Shown piece after piece: positions 30,086-38,898 of a stretch of 64,000 nucleotides of DNA. The DNA comes from Limiplasma sp048370855. GTDB lineage: Bacteria > Bacillota > Clostridia > Christensenellales > Aristaeellaceae. Below the pieces are notes generated by a model. That model saw only the letters and a program-made list of their open reading frames with translations, was not told the DNA's origin and searched no databases. The stretch's first letter is position 1. Each line of letters opens with the position of its first letter. Location: the NCBI GenBank assembly GCA_048370855.1, contig DBGEOK010000109.1:43421-107420 (forward strand), read 5' to 3'. A program made the translations under genes and the position numbers.

Positions 30086-31432
30086 ATGATTCATCTTTTT
30101 AGGGCGCTTGGGAAGCCGATGGCGTTGGATGTGGGGAGCGGAGCGGTGCACGCGCTGGACGAGCTTGCTTTTGACGCGCTGACGATGCTTTTGGAGGAGG
30201 AGAACGCGGACTTGGTCGCCCGGCTTTCAGAAAAATATCCGCGCGCCGAGGCCGAGGAGACGGTCGCGGAGCTCCGCGAGCTGATGCGGATGGGGTATCT
30301 GGACGCCTCGGACGATTACAGCGGGGTGGAACCGGCCGACGAGGGCGTGGTGAAGGCGATGTGCCTTCATGCCGCGCATGACTGCAACCTGCGGTGTCAA
30401 TACTGCTTTGCGGACACGGGCGAGTTTCATATGCAAAGCCGCTCGCTGCTATCCGCGGAAACGGGGAAGAAGGCGCTGGACTGGCTGATCGAGCACAGCG
30501 GACGGCGGAAAAACCTCGAGGTGGATTTTTTTGGCGGCGAACCGCTGATGAACTTTCCTGTGATCAAGGAAGTGGTGGCCTACGGCAGAGAGCTGCAAAA
30601 GAAGCACGATAAGTTGTTTAAATTTACCACTACGACCAACGCCGTCGCCATGGATGAGGAAATAATGGATTTTTTAAACCGCGAAATGGATAATGTCGTC
30701 ATTTCGATTGACGGAAGGCGGGAGGTTCACGACCGCATGCGCCCCACGCCAAACGGCAAGGGCAGCTATGACCTGATTATGGAAAAAGCGAAGCGCTTTG
30801 TCAAGCTGCGGGGGCAACAGCGGTACTATCTGCGCGGCACCTTCACCGGCTATAATCTGGACTTTGCCGACGACGTGCTTCATCTGGCCGACGAGGGGTT
30901 CGAGCAGTTGTCCATCGAGCCGGTCGTGACAGAGGAAAGCCGCGACTACGCCATCCACGAAGAGGACCTTCCCCGCGTGTTTGAGGAGTACGAGCGGCTG
31001 GGGCGGGAATATGTAAAACGGAGGGCCGACGGGCGATGGTTCAATTTTTTTCACTTCATGGTGGACCTGACCGGAGGCCCGTGCCTGAAAAAGCGGTTGA
31101 CCGGCTGCGGGGCCGGCAATGAATACGTGGCCGTAACGCCCGAGGGAGACATTTATCCCTGCCACCAGTTTGTGGGACGGGAAGGCATGCGCATGGGTTC
31201 GGTGCTGGACGGCTCATTCAATACCGAGCTGCAGAGGAAATTTCAACAAAACCATGTGCTGAGCAAGGAGAAATGCTCCCGGTGCTGGGCGCGGTTCTAT
31301 TGCAGCGGCGGCTGCCAGGCAAACGCGCACGCGTTTAACGGCGATATTTCTAAGCCGTATGAGATGGAGTGCAAGCTGGAGCAGAAGCGGCTGGAGTGCG
31401 CCATGGCGATTTACGCCATAGAGCGCGGGTAG
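30086..31432 (+). CDS. scfB: SCIFF radical SAM maturase (thioether-forming)
   Basis: A 448-residue radical SAM/SPASM enzyme. The AdoMet-binding cluster motif is C-x3-C-x2-C in HDCNLRCQYCFAD. The SPASM region binds auxiliary clusters through CGAGNEYVAVTPEGDIYPC and CSRCWARFYCSGGC. The N-terminal 90 residues form the peptide-recognition domain. The enzyme links Cys sulphur of the SCIFF peptide to a carbon of another residue. GGGAGG precedes the ATG. It follows the precursor gene by 78 bases, separated by an attenuator-like hairpin. Confidence 0.95.
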   Translation: MIHLFRALGKPMALDVGSGAVHALDELAFDALTMLLEEENADLVARLSEKYPRAEAEETVAELRELMRMGYLDASDDYSGVEPADEGVVKAMCLHAAHDCNLRCQYCFADTGEFHMQSRSLLSAETGKKALDWLIEHSGRRKNLEVDFFGGEPLMNFPVIKEVVAYGRELQKKHDKLFKFTTTTNAVAMDEEIMDFLNREMDNVVISIDGRREVHDRMRPTPNGKGSYDLIMEKAKRFVKLRGQQRYYLRGTFTGYNLDFADDVLHLADEGFEQLSIEPVVTEESRDYAIHEEDLPRVFEEYERLGREYVKRRADGRWFNFFHFMVDLTGGPCLKKRLTGCGAGNEYVAVTPEGDIYPCHQFVGREGMRMGSVLDGSFNTELQRKFQQNHVLSKEKCSRCWARFYCSGGCQANAHAFNGDISKPYEMECKLEQKRLECAMAIYAIERG

Positions 31433-31454
31433 GGACACGGGGGCCGGAAACGGC

Positions 31455-31489
31455 GGGGGAAACGCGCTTGCGCGTTTCCCCCGTTTGTT
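31455..31489 (+). terminator. Terminator of the SCIFF operon
   Basis: 12-base-pair stem (31455-31466 with 31471-31482), CTTG loop, then GTTTGTTC. Confidence 0.7.
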
Positions 31490-31637
31490 CGCCGCTTTTT
31501 ACAATTGCCAGGCGGCATGAAAATATGAACGTTTTCCAGCATTACATTAGCGGATTTTCCAAACAATATTCATGCCTCGTTCACGATAAGGTCAAAAATG
31601 GGTGCTATGATAACAGCGTAGTAAGGAGGGACACTAC

Positions 31638-32897
31638 ATGAGGAACACAAGCAAAAAAAATCTCTTTGGGTATATTGCGATTACCTTGGTCCTGGCAATG
31701 GCGGTTGCTTCGTCGGTATCGCTGTCGCAGATGAACGCGACCGCGGGAGCTGAGGCCGTTACCGTCTCGGAAAACGCCACGGTCGTTACCAGCCCCTTCA
31801 CCGAGGCCGTACAAAAGGTGCGCGGCAGCGTGGTCGGCGTAAACAACTACACCAAGTATAGCCGCGGGAATTATTATGGCTTCGGCTATGGCTACGGGTA
31901 CGGCCGGGGCGACGACGACAGCAGCAGCCGAGAGGTTCTCCAGGGCAGCGGCAGCGGCGTGGTGGTGGCGAAGGGCTATGTGCTGACCAATTACCACGTT
32001 GTGGAGGACGCGACCTCGCTGGAGGTTACGAGCGGTGAAAACGTCTATCCGGCACAGCTTATGGGCACGGATGAGGCAAAGGATATCGCGGTGCTGAAGG
32101 TGGAGGGCCTTGAGCTGGAGCCCGTCGTGCTGGGGGACAGCGACGTGCTGAACGTTGGCGATTGGGCGATCTGCATCGGCAACCCGCTCAGCTTTACCGG
32201 CACGACTACCGTGGGCGTAATCTCCGCGCTGAACCGCGAGGTCAAGAGCTCCGCGACGGACGCCTACGGCAAGCGCACCACGAACACGATGATTCAGACC
32301 GACGCGGCGATCAACGCGGGCAACAGCGGCGGCGGTATGTTCAACGTGGCGGGCGAGCTGATCGGCATTCCCAGCATGAAGTACACCGGCTCGGCCTATA
32401 CGGGAAGCTCGGTGGAAGGCATCGGCATGGCGATTCCGATTAACGAGGCCAAAACGCTGATTAACGACGTGCTCAACGGCAAAGGGAACGTGAGCGCCGA
32501 CAACAGCGTTGACAACGCCTCGTCCTCGGCCGGCATTGCGGCGGGTAACGGGCCGCGCATCGGCGTAACGGTCAGCAACATGAACACCGGCAACTATGCG
32601 GTTGCCAACGGCATCCTTCCTACCGGCGCGTACGTTACCGTGGTGGAACCGGGCTCCCCCGCTGAAAAGGCGGGCCTCCAAAAGGGCGACATCATCGTGG
32701 AGGTGAACGGCACCGTTATCACCACAACTACGCAGATGATTAATATTCTTCAGGCCAAGCAGGCGGGAGATTCGGTTGCGATCAAGATTTACCGGGTTGA
32801 GGGCCTGGATGAAATCCAGAACTACGACGATATCCCGGATGGCGAGTATATGGATTTGACGGTGGAACTCGCTATGCTGGACAACGTGAAGCAGTAA
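31638..32897 (+). CDS. htrA: HtrA/DegP-type membrane-anchored serine protease with PDZ domain
   Basis: A 419-residue protease. An N-terminal membrane helix or signal (about 9-30) is followed by a chymotrypsin-fold domain with catalytic H120 (TNYHVVED), D149 (AKDIAVLK) and S230 (AGNSGGGMF), then a C-terminal PDZ domain (about 305-410; VVEPGSPAEKAGLQKGDIIVEVNG). A Gly/Tyr-rich stretch (YYGFGYGYGYG, about 76-90) precedes the protease domain and is unusual. HtrA proteins degrade misfolded proteins on the outer side of the membrane. AAGGAGGG precedes the ATG. It stands alone, followed by a very stable hairpin. Confidence 0.93.
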   Translation: MRNTSKKNLFGYIAITLVLAMAVASSVSLSQMNATAGAEAVTVSENATVVTSPFTEAVQKVRGSVVGVNNYTKYSRGNYYGFGYGYGYGRGDDDSSSREVLQGSGSGVVVAKGYVLTNYHVVEDATSLEVTSGENVYPAQLMGTDEAKDIAVLKVEGLELEPVVLGDSDVLNVGDWAICIGNPLSFTGTTTVGVISALNREVKSSATDAYGKRTTNTMIQTDAAINAGNSGGGMFNVAGELIGIPSMKYTGSAYTGSSVEGIGMAIPINEAKTLINDVLNGKGNVSADNSVDNASSSAGIAAGNGPRIGVTVSNMNTGNYAVANGILPTGAYVTVVEPGSPAEKAGLQKGDIIVEVNGTVITTTTQMINILQAKQAGDSVAIKIYRVEGLDEIQNYDDIPDGEYMDLTVELAMLDNVKQ

Positions 32898-33267
32898 GCG
32901 GGCAAGTGGGAAGCAAACCCGGGGAGAAGGACCGGACGGCATTGCCGTCCGGTCCTTCTCCCTGTTTGCCGGTTTGGGAAGGATGATTGAAGAAAACGAC
33001 CCGCGGGGCCGCTGCCCTTGCGGGCTTGCAAGGCCTTACCCGCGACGCCGCCCGGCGGCGTTCAGCATTGCAAACGGCGCTGATTGGGGCGGCGCGCAAA
33101 AGGGCTGAAGCTTGGGAGCGATGAAATGGCTTGGACGGATTCAACCCGCGGGCTGACGCGCTTGCCCGTGACGGGCCGGATGGAACGGCGGCCGTGAAAG
33201 CCCCTTGACCAGCCGCCGGTTCAGCCTTTATAAGTGTAACCGGCATGCCGTCCGTCCCCACCCAAGC
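32898..33267. other. Intergenic region between htrA and caspase-like gene (convergent)
   Basis: 370 bases. Apart from the htrA terminator I see no gene and no clear terminator for the minus-strand gene. Confidence 0.5.
32922..32962 (+). terminator. Terminator hairpin after htrA
   Basis: Perfect 19-base-pair stem (32922-32940 with 32944-32962), ATT loop, then TGTTTG. Confidence 0.65.
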
Positions 33268-35577
33268 TTACTTTTTTCCAAACAGGACGAAGCTGCTCCC
33301 GGATGGATAGACCTGGGCCTCCTGCGTAAAGCCCCCCGAGCCGACGTTGGATCGGACGAAGCTGTACATTTCCGAAAGCGTTATGCTTCCATCCCCGTTT
33401 CCATCCGCCGGCAGGGAGGAGAGATAGCTTTGCGTCAGTTCATTGTATCCCGCTCCCCCGCAAAAATAATAGGTGAATATGCCGACATTTTTTCCGCCCG
33501 ATGTAGAAACCTCCACCGATGTTTGCGTGGAATGCGCCGCGACGAGGACGTAATAGTTCCCCGTTGCCAGATTGCTTTTACTTGCGGAAGAAAAGGCGCT
33601 GATAAAGGAATTTGTAATTTTTTCGTTGATTGCCTTTTCGGTCAGCCGGGCGCCCAAAATGGTTTTGCCGATCATGTTTCCGCTGTGGCAGGCATCGATA
33701 ATCACAATCTTTTTCCCGGGGATTTTATCCAGCGTGTTTCGCAGCTTTGTGGGGGTGACAAAGCCGTTGTCGGTTCCGCACAAAGCGCCCAGATAGGTTG
33801 TATCATAGGAATAGAGGCCATGGCCGCTGTAATACAGCAAGGAAACGTCGTTTTCCGTGGCGGCGCCGAACACGCCGTTGATGGCGGAAATGATGCCGCC
33901 GGCAGAGAGGTCCGCTTTTTTGGTAACCGCATACGGCGTCGCGCCCATGCTGGACAAAACGGAGCCAACCGCGTTGCGGTCGTTCAGCGTGGCGTGCAGC
34001 TCGTTTGGTGTTCCCGCATAGGTTTGACCAATGAGCAACGCCCGGTACTTGACGTTTAAACCGATGACGGAATAGGAGCTGAAGGTGGTCATTGTCCGCC
34101 CGCGCGCGTCCTTGACCGTTACCTTGACGCGGTACGGGCCCGTGCCCTGCGGAATAAACACATATTGCTGCCCGGTTTTCCACGAGCCGGTATTGAGCTG
34201 GTAATTGCCCTTATATAAGCTCATTTGGTATTGATACGGCTTTTCGCCGCCGTTAAAAACAGCGGTAAAGGTGATTTTGGAGCCCGGCGCGGCGTTTTTG
34301 AGGTCGGGCTGGCATTTGACAACGCTCAATTTATTCGCGGCATAAACGAAGGGGCTCAGCTTGGTAACGACCTTTCCCTTGCCGTCCTTCACCGAGACGA
34401 CCATATGATAGGTAGCGGGGGTCTTGCAACAAACCCTCGCCGCGTCCGTTGTGTAAGAGGCCGCCGCGTAATAGCCGGTTGTCTGCGCCAGCTTGTTATT
34501 GATATATAGATCGTTTTTGATATAGTAGGGGCCTGCGCCTCCGCTGAAGTTTACGCGGAATGTAATCCATTCGCCCACAATCGGGTTGGTTTTGTTGGTA
34601 TAATAAGAGGTGATGCCGAGGGCCGCCTTGTATTCCAAGGGGTCCAACGCACCGCCGGGCGTATACGAAAGCGCGAACTCATTTGTTTCAATCGTTTCCG
34701 CCGGTTGCGCCGCGGGGGTTGGAGCGGGCGCGGCGGTCGGCGTGGTTTTTGCCTCGTTGGAAGCGAAGGAGCAGGATATTTTCGTCAACAGCCTGCCCTG
34801 ATCGTTGCCGTAGGCATACGCGTCCTTCGACTTTTTGGCGTTAGCCAGATGGGCCTGCGTTTGGTCGGGCGAAAGGGGACGAACGAACGCCGATTTGATA
34901 TACCCCTCTTTTGCTCCCTCCTGGGTATAGACGGCGATATACAGAAAATCGTTTGCCGTGTTGGGGTTCAGGCGGCTATCGACATAGACGATCCCGCCTG
35001 ATGGAACAAGCAGCAGGCACGACGACAGATGATCGTCCGCATATACCCATGATTTTGTGAGGATTTCCCCGAAACCCGAACGGAAGGCGGGGTTCTTAGC
35101 GACGGGAAGATTGTAATCGACGCTTTCAGGCGTAGCGGTTGGCTCCAGAGAAGGCGTCGGGGCCGCCTCTTGGGTAGGGGCGACGGAGGGCTCCTGAGCA
35201 GGGGGAACGGTCGGCTCTTGAGCGGGAGGTACAGTCGCTTCTTGCGTGGGAGCAACGGTCGCATCTTCGTCGGGGAGGACGGTTGGTTCCTGCGTAGGAG
35301 CGACGGTCGGCTCTTGAGCGGGAGGGTCGGAGGGTTCTTGGGTGGGAGCGGCGGTGGGCTCCTGAGTGGGAATAGCGGCGGGCTCCTGGGTGGGAGCCGT
35401 GGTTGGCGCTTGGGTGGGAACGGCGGTGGGTTCGGGAGACGGCGTCTCGGCAGACTCCTGAACCGCCGTCTCGGCTGGGTTCCCTTCACCCTCGCCCTCT
35501 GTGGCGAAAGCTGCCGGCATCCCCGAAACAAACAGCGCCAAAACCATCAAAACGGCAACCATATTTTTGATTTTCAT
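33268..35577 (-). CDS. Secreted caspase-like (peptidase C14) protein with Pro/Thr-rich linker
   Basis: A 769-residue secreted protein. Order: signal peptide (1-26), mucin-like linker of PTQEP-type repeats (42-151), an SH3-like region (about 160-250), two Ig/PKD-like beta domains (about 330-410 and 415-510), a caspase-fold domain (about 515-730), and an acidic DGNGDGSITLSEM loop like a calcium-binding EF-hand. The catalytic dyad is H586 in YYSGHGLYS and C630 in IIDACHSGN, 44 residues apart as in caspases. Bacterial members (orthocaspases) cleave after Arg or Lys; their roles are mostly unknown. Start: ATG at 35577, with an AGGGGG site; the 22-residue extension is unlikely. It is divergent from the glycan locus. 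Confidence 0.85.
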   Translation of the reverse strand: MKIKNMVAVLMVLALFVSGMPAAFATEGEGEGNPAETAVQESAETPSPEPTAVPTQAPTTAPTQEPAAIPTQEPTAAPTQEPSDPPAQEPTVAPTQEPTVLPDEDATVAPTQEATVPPAQEPTVPPAQEPSVAPTQEAAPTPSLEPTATPESVDYNLPVAKNPAFRSGFGEILTKSWVYADDHLSSCLLLVPSGGIVYVDSRLNPNTANDFLYIAVYTQEGAKEGYIKSAFVRPLSPDQTQAHLANAKKSKDAYAYGNDQGRLLTKISCSFASNEAKTTPTAAPAPTPAAQPAETIETNEFALSYTPGGALDPLEYKAALGITSYYTNKTNPIVGEWITFRVNFSGGAGPYYIKNDLYINNKLAQTTGYYAAASYTTDAARVCCKTPATYHMVVSVKDGKGKVVTKLSPFVYAANKLSVVKCQPDLKNAAPGSKITFTAVFNGGEKPYQYQMSLYKGNYQLNTGSWKTGQQYVFIPQGTGPYRVKVTVKDARGRTMTTFSSYSVIGLNVKYRALLIGQTYAGTPNELHATLNDRNAVGSVLSSMGATPYAVTKKADLSAGGIISAINGVFGAATENDVSLLYYSGHGLYSYDTTYLGALCGTDNGFVTPTKLRNTLDKIPGKKIVIIDACHSGNMIGKTILGARLTEKAINEKITNSFISAFSSASKSNLATGNYYVLVAAHSTQTSVEVSTSGGKNVGIFTYYFCGGAGYNELTQSYLSSLPADGNGDGSITLSEMYSFVRSNVGSGGFTQEAQVYPSGSSFVLFGKK

Positions 35578-35614
35578 TTTCCAAACATCCCCCTGCTTTG
35601 ATATCCATTTGATA

Positions 35615-35643
35615 GGTTTAGCATAATATGGGCGTCCTGTCAA
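35615..35643 (-). promoter_or_regulatory. Candidate promoter of the caspase-like gene
   Basis: On the minus strand: consensus TTGACA (35638-35643), 17-base spacer, TAAACC (35615-35620) preceded by TGC (extended -10). Confidence 0.45.
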
Positions 35644-35693
35644 GCCTTGCAGCCAGCGCTCCTTTGCCGATCAACGCCGGAAGATCGCTTGCC

Positions 35694-35721
35694 TTGACAG
35701 TAACGCATCATCTAATATAAA
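35694..35721 (+). promoter_or_regulatory. Promoter of the glycan locus
   Basis: Consensus TTGACA (35694-35699), 16-base spacer, TATAAA (35716-35721). The expected transcription start, near 35728, is only 8-14 bases before the first start codon. Confidence 0.65.
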
Positions 35722-35741
35722 ATGTGGAAGGGGGGATGGCT

Positions 35742-36710
35742 GTGTCCAAAATAACGGTAATGCTGCCGGTGTTTAATGGAGAAGCGTATTTGCAGCGTTG
35801 CCTTGATTCTATATGCATGCAGACGTTTCGGGATTTTGAGCTGCTGGCGGTAGACGACGGCTCAAAGGACCGAAGCGGCGCGATTTTGGATCAATTCGCG
35901 GAGGCGGACGCGCGCGTGCGCGTAATTCATCAGGCTAACGGCGGGATATCGCGCGCGCGGAATGCCGCGGTTGCCAATGCGCGGGGCGAGTGGCTTACGT
36001 TTGTGGATGCCGACGACTGGCTGGAGCCGACATACCTTTCCTACCTGCTTGAACTGCGCGACGGGCTCGGCGTTTCCATGGTTGCCTGCAACCACTGGAT
36101 TGAAACGCCCAAGGGAGCGGTTCCCCGATTTCCGGTGAAACAGGGCCCGCGCCGCCTGCCCCTTGATGAGGCGGATGAAAACGTGCTGTATAACCGCCCC
36201 CCGGATGTAAGCCCATGGGCAAAGCTGTATCATCGTTCGCTGTTTGACGCCGTGAAATATCCCGACGGCAAGCTGTTTGAGGATACGTATGCGATTGCGG
36301 ACCTGCTGAAGGCCGCCGGCGGAATCGGAATGGGCTTTCATCCGAAATATCATTACCGCTACGTTGAGGGGTCAATCAGCAAAACGGTTTGCCGGGAACA
36401 TTTATGGGACTTTATGGATGCGGTCGACCATATGACGCAAGCGATGCTGAGTCGGGATCAAAGCCTCGGCAAGGCGTGCACATGCCGGAGCGTTCACGCC
36501 GCGTTAAGCACAAAGCGGCTCCGTGTCGCGGACGACCGCGAGCCGGATATGTCGCGCGCAAACAAGCAGATTCGCGCCGGCCTGTTGGAAACGCTCGTCA
36601 ATCCAAACGTTGAGGGCCGCAATAAGCTGGGCGCGCTGGCCTCTCTCTTGGGGGGCAGGGCTTATCGGTCTATATGGAAGCTTTATGCCAAGGCAAGGAG
36701 AAAGTATTAA
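35742..36710 (+). CDS. GT2 family glycosyltransferase
   Basis: A 322-residue GT-A fold transferase. It opens with ITVMLPVFNGEAYLQRCLDSI, has the nucleotide-binding AVDDGSKDRSG and the metal-binding DxD as FVDADDWLE. The C-terminal third has weak similarity to other locus members. It should add a sugar to a lipid-linked surface glycan at the inner membrane face. Start: GTG at 35742 has AGGGGGG with about 6-base spacing and fits the promoter; ATG at 35736 and GTG at 35724 are alternatives. First gene of a nine-gene operon-like run. Sugar and acceptor unknown. Confidence 0.85.
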   Translation: MSKITVMLPVFNGEAYLQRCLDSICMQTFRDFELLAVDDGSKDRSGAILDQFAEADARVRVIHQANGGISRARNAAVANARGEWLTFVDADDWLEPTYLSYLLELRDGLGVSMVACNHWIETPKGAVPRFPVKQGPRRLPLDEADENVLYNRPPDVSPWAKLYHRSLFDAVKYPDGKLFEDTYAIADLLKAAGGIGMGFHPKYHYRYVEGSISKTVCREHLWDFMDAVDHMTQAMLSRDQSLGKACTCRSVHAALSTKRLRVADDREPDMSRANKQIRAGLLETLVNPNVEGRNKLGALASLLGGRAYRSIWKLYAKARRKY

Positions 36711-36712
36711 GG

Positions 36713-37765
36713 ATGGAAACCATATCGGTGGTCGTACCCGTCTATAATGTTGAAGCCTATTTGCCCCAGTGCCTTAGCAGCTTGGCCGATCAGACGTATG
36801 ACGCTATGCAGTTTGTGCTGGTGGACGACGGCTCCAAGGATGCCAGCGGCGCCATTTGCGACGCTTACGCGGCGCGCGACGCGCGGTTTGTGGTGATTCA
36901 TCAAGAAAACAAGGGCGTTTCATGCGCGCGGAACGCCGGCTTGCGCGCGGCCACGGGAGCGTGGATCGGCTTTATGGACGGGGACGATTGGGCCGAGCCT
37001 GATATGTACGCCGAGCTGGCGCGGAGAATGGCGGTCCCAAACACGGACGTCGTGATGTGCGGGTACTATGAATACCTGCCGGACCCCCAAAGGACGCCGC
37101 TGGCGCGCGGGCCGGCCGTGCGCGACGCTAAAAGCATGCACGACGCTTTGTTCCAGTGCATGACGCGCAACGGGTACTTCACATCGGTATGGAATAAGCT
37201 GTTCAGGCGCGGGCTTATTTTTGAAAACGGCAAGCCTGCGGCCTTTGACTCATCCTTAGGGGTGGGAGAAGACGAGGTATGGCTTTTGAACGTGCTCATG
37301 CGCTGCCGGAACGCGGCGTTTGTGCCGCGGCCCCTGTACCACTGGCGCAGCCGGACGGAGAGCGCGACGCGGACGCCAAGGCTTACGCCGCAGCGCCTAA
37401 GCATTCTGAACGCGAAGCGCCAAGCGATTGAGATTGCCGCGCAGTATGGGCCGGATCTGGTGAAGCTGGGAAACAGCCGCATGCTGAACGACTGCTACCA
37501 TCTAAAAGTTATGGCGTACTATGCCTCGGATGAGGACGTGTACAAGGAGGTCCGCGCAAAGATAAAACCGCTTTGGAGGGATTGGCTTTTATCCAACGAT
37601 CTTCCCTTGCTCAGAAAGGCAAAGGTGCTTACCCTGGAGCTGCTGCAACGCTGCCACGCAAGCAAGGAGACGGTTTTACGGGTATATAACGCCAGGAGGA
37701 AGCAGGCCGGCAAGCCGGGAGCGGCGGATCGCGGCACCAAAGAAAAAGGAGACGCCAGCGTATGA
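36713..37765 (+). CDS. GT2 family glycosyltransferase
   Basis: A 350-residue GT-A transferase: SVVVPVYNVEAYLPQCLSSL, LVDDGSKDASG and DxD in FMDGDDWAE, then NKLFRRGLIFENGKP and EDEVWLLNVL typical of capsular GT2 enzymes. The tail is basic. It starts 2 bases after the previous stop; AAGGAG lies about 12 bases upstream. The stop overlaps the next start by 4 bases. Donor and acceptor sugars are unknown. Confidence 0.87.
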   Translation: METISVVVPVYNVEAYLPQCLSSLADQTYDAMQFVLVDDGSKDASGAICDAYAARDARFVVIHQENKGVSCARNAGLRAATGAWIGFMDGDDWAEPDMYAELARRMAVPNTDVVMCGYYEYLPDPQRTPLARGPAVRDAKSMHDALFQCMTRNGYFTSVWNKLFRRGLIFENGKPAAFDSSLGVGEDEVWLLNVLMRCRNAAFVPRPLYHWRSRTESATRTPRLTPQRLSILNAKRQAIEIAAQYGPDLVKLGNSRMLNDCYHLKVMAYYASDEDVYKEVRAKIKPLWRDWLLSNDLPLLRKAKVLTLELLQRCHASKETVLRVYNARRKQAGKPGAADRGTKEKGDASV

Positions 37766-38898
37766 AAAAAGTGGGAATTGTCACCGGATACGATTTGTAT
37801 AATTATGGGAACCGCTTGCAGAACTATGCGGTCCAAACCGTTCTAAAGCGAATGGGGATGGAATGCAAAACGATCGTTCCCGAAGGCTTATTCAAAGCCC
37901 CGTTCAAGCAACGGGTGAAGCTGGGCTTGAAGGCGGCCCTATGCAGCGTCGCTCCTTACGCGATTGCGAAAAAATGGCCTGACGTGACCAGGCGTTATAA
38001 TATTGACCAGTTCAACAAAAATATCGAATTCGAGTCCGTAAGGTGCGAGCAAAACAGGCTGCCAAACGAATTGGCCGACCGGTTTGACTATTTTGTCGCC
38101 GGCAGCGACCAGGTATGGAATCCATACTTCTGGAAGACCACCCTGGGCAGCGATGACGTTGGGTTTTCCAACCATCTTTTATGCTTTGCGCGGCCGGAGC
38201 AGCGCAAGTGCTTCGCGCCAAGCATCGGCGTCAACGAGCTTCCGCCGGAATGGAACGACCGTTTTCGGGAGGCCTGGCTGTCCTACCGGGAGTTGGGGGT
38301 TCGGGAACGGGAAGGCGCCGAATGCATCATGAAGCTGACGGGGCGCTCCGACGTTGAGGTGATGGTGGACCCGACGCTGATGCTTAACGAGGAAGACTGG
38401 CGCAAGGTGATGCGGCCCAATAAAGCGCGTCCCAAGCAGGATTATGTCTTGTATATGCTACTTGGGAAGGAATCCGAGGAGATTCCGCCGGAAAAGAAGG
38501 AATACCTGAATCATTTTATGTATCAAAACCAGTGTATCGGCCTGCGCATGCGCATCCGACAAAGGCCGGAGATATTTGCCAGCGGCGCCGGGGAGTTTTT
38601 GGATTTGCTTTATCACGCAAAATTGATCGTAACGGATTCGTTTCACTGCGTCGTTTTTTCCTTTTTATTCGGCAAGCCGTTCCTGCTGTTTAAAAGGGAG
38701 ATTTCCAAATATCAGATTGATATGTCCTCCCGAACCAACACGCTGTTACATCTGCTCGATTTGGAGCACAAGCGCGCCGAAAACCAGATTTGGGACGACG
38801 AGCACATTTTAAAGTGCGATTATGCGCAAGGATGGAAAAACCTCGAGATCGCCCGCCGCCGGACGCAAGCTTTCTTAGAGAGGTCTTTTGCAGAATGA
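37762..38898 (+). CDS. Polysaccharide pyruvyl transferase family protein
   Basis: A 378-residue protein of the pyruvyl transferase family (CsaB/WcaK type). It begins VGIVTGYDLYNYGNRLQNYAVQ, has AGSDQVWNPYFW and ends its core with LIVTDSFHCVVFSFLFGKPF, all hallmarks. Such enzymes add ketal-linked pyruvate from phosphoenolpyruvate to sugars in surface polymers, giving a negative charge. Members are often encoded beside F420-dehydrogenase-beta-like proteins, as here. It overlaps both neighbouring genes by 4 bases (ATGA). Confidence 0.9.
   Translation: MKKVGIVTGYDLYNYGNRLQNYAVQTVLKRMGMECKTIVPEGLFKAPFKQRVKLGLKAALCSVAPYAIAKKWPDVTRRYNIDQFNKNIEFESVRCEQNRLPNELADRFDYFVAGSDQVWNPYFWKTTLGSDDVGFSNHLLCFARPEQRKCFAPSIGVNELPPEWNDRFREAWLSYRELGVREREGAECIMKLTGRSDVEVMVDPTLMLNEEDWRKVMRPNKARPKQDYVLYMLLGKESEEIPPEKKEYLNHFMYQNQCIGLRMRIRQRPEIFASGAGEFLDLLYHAKLIVTDSFHCVVFSFLFGKPFLLFKREISKYQIDMSSRTNTLLHLLDLEHKRAENQIWDDEHILKCDYAQGWKNLEIARRRTQAFLERSFAE

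Noticed and set aside
31605..32942. A 445-codon minus-strand frame opposite htrA
   Set aside because: The plus strand has the full protease triad and PDZ domain; the antisense translation has no motif.
33390..33430. Dockerin domain at the end of the caspase-like protein
   Set aside because: Only one DGNGDG-type loop is present; a dockerin has two, with a conserved spacing.
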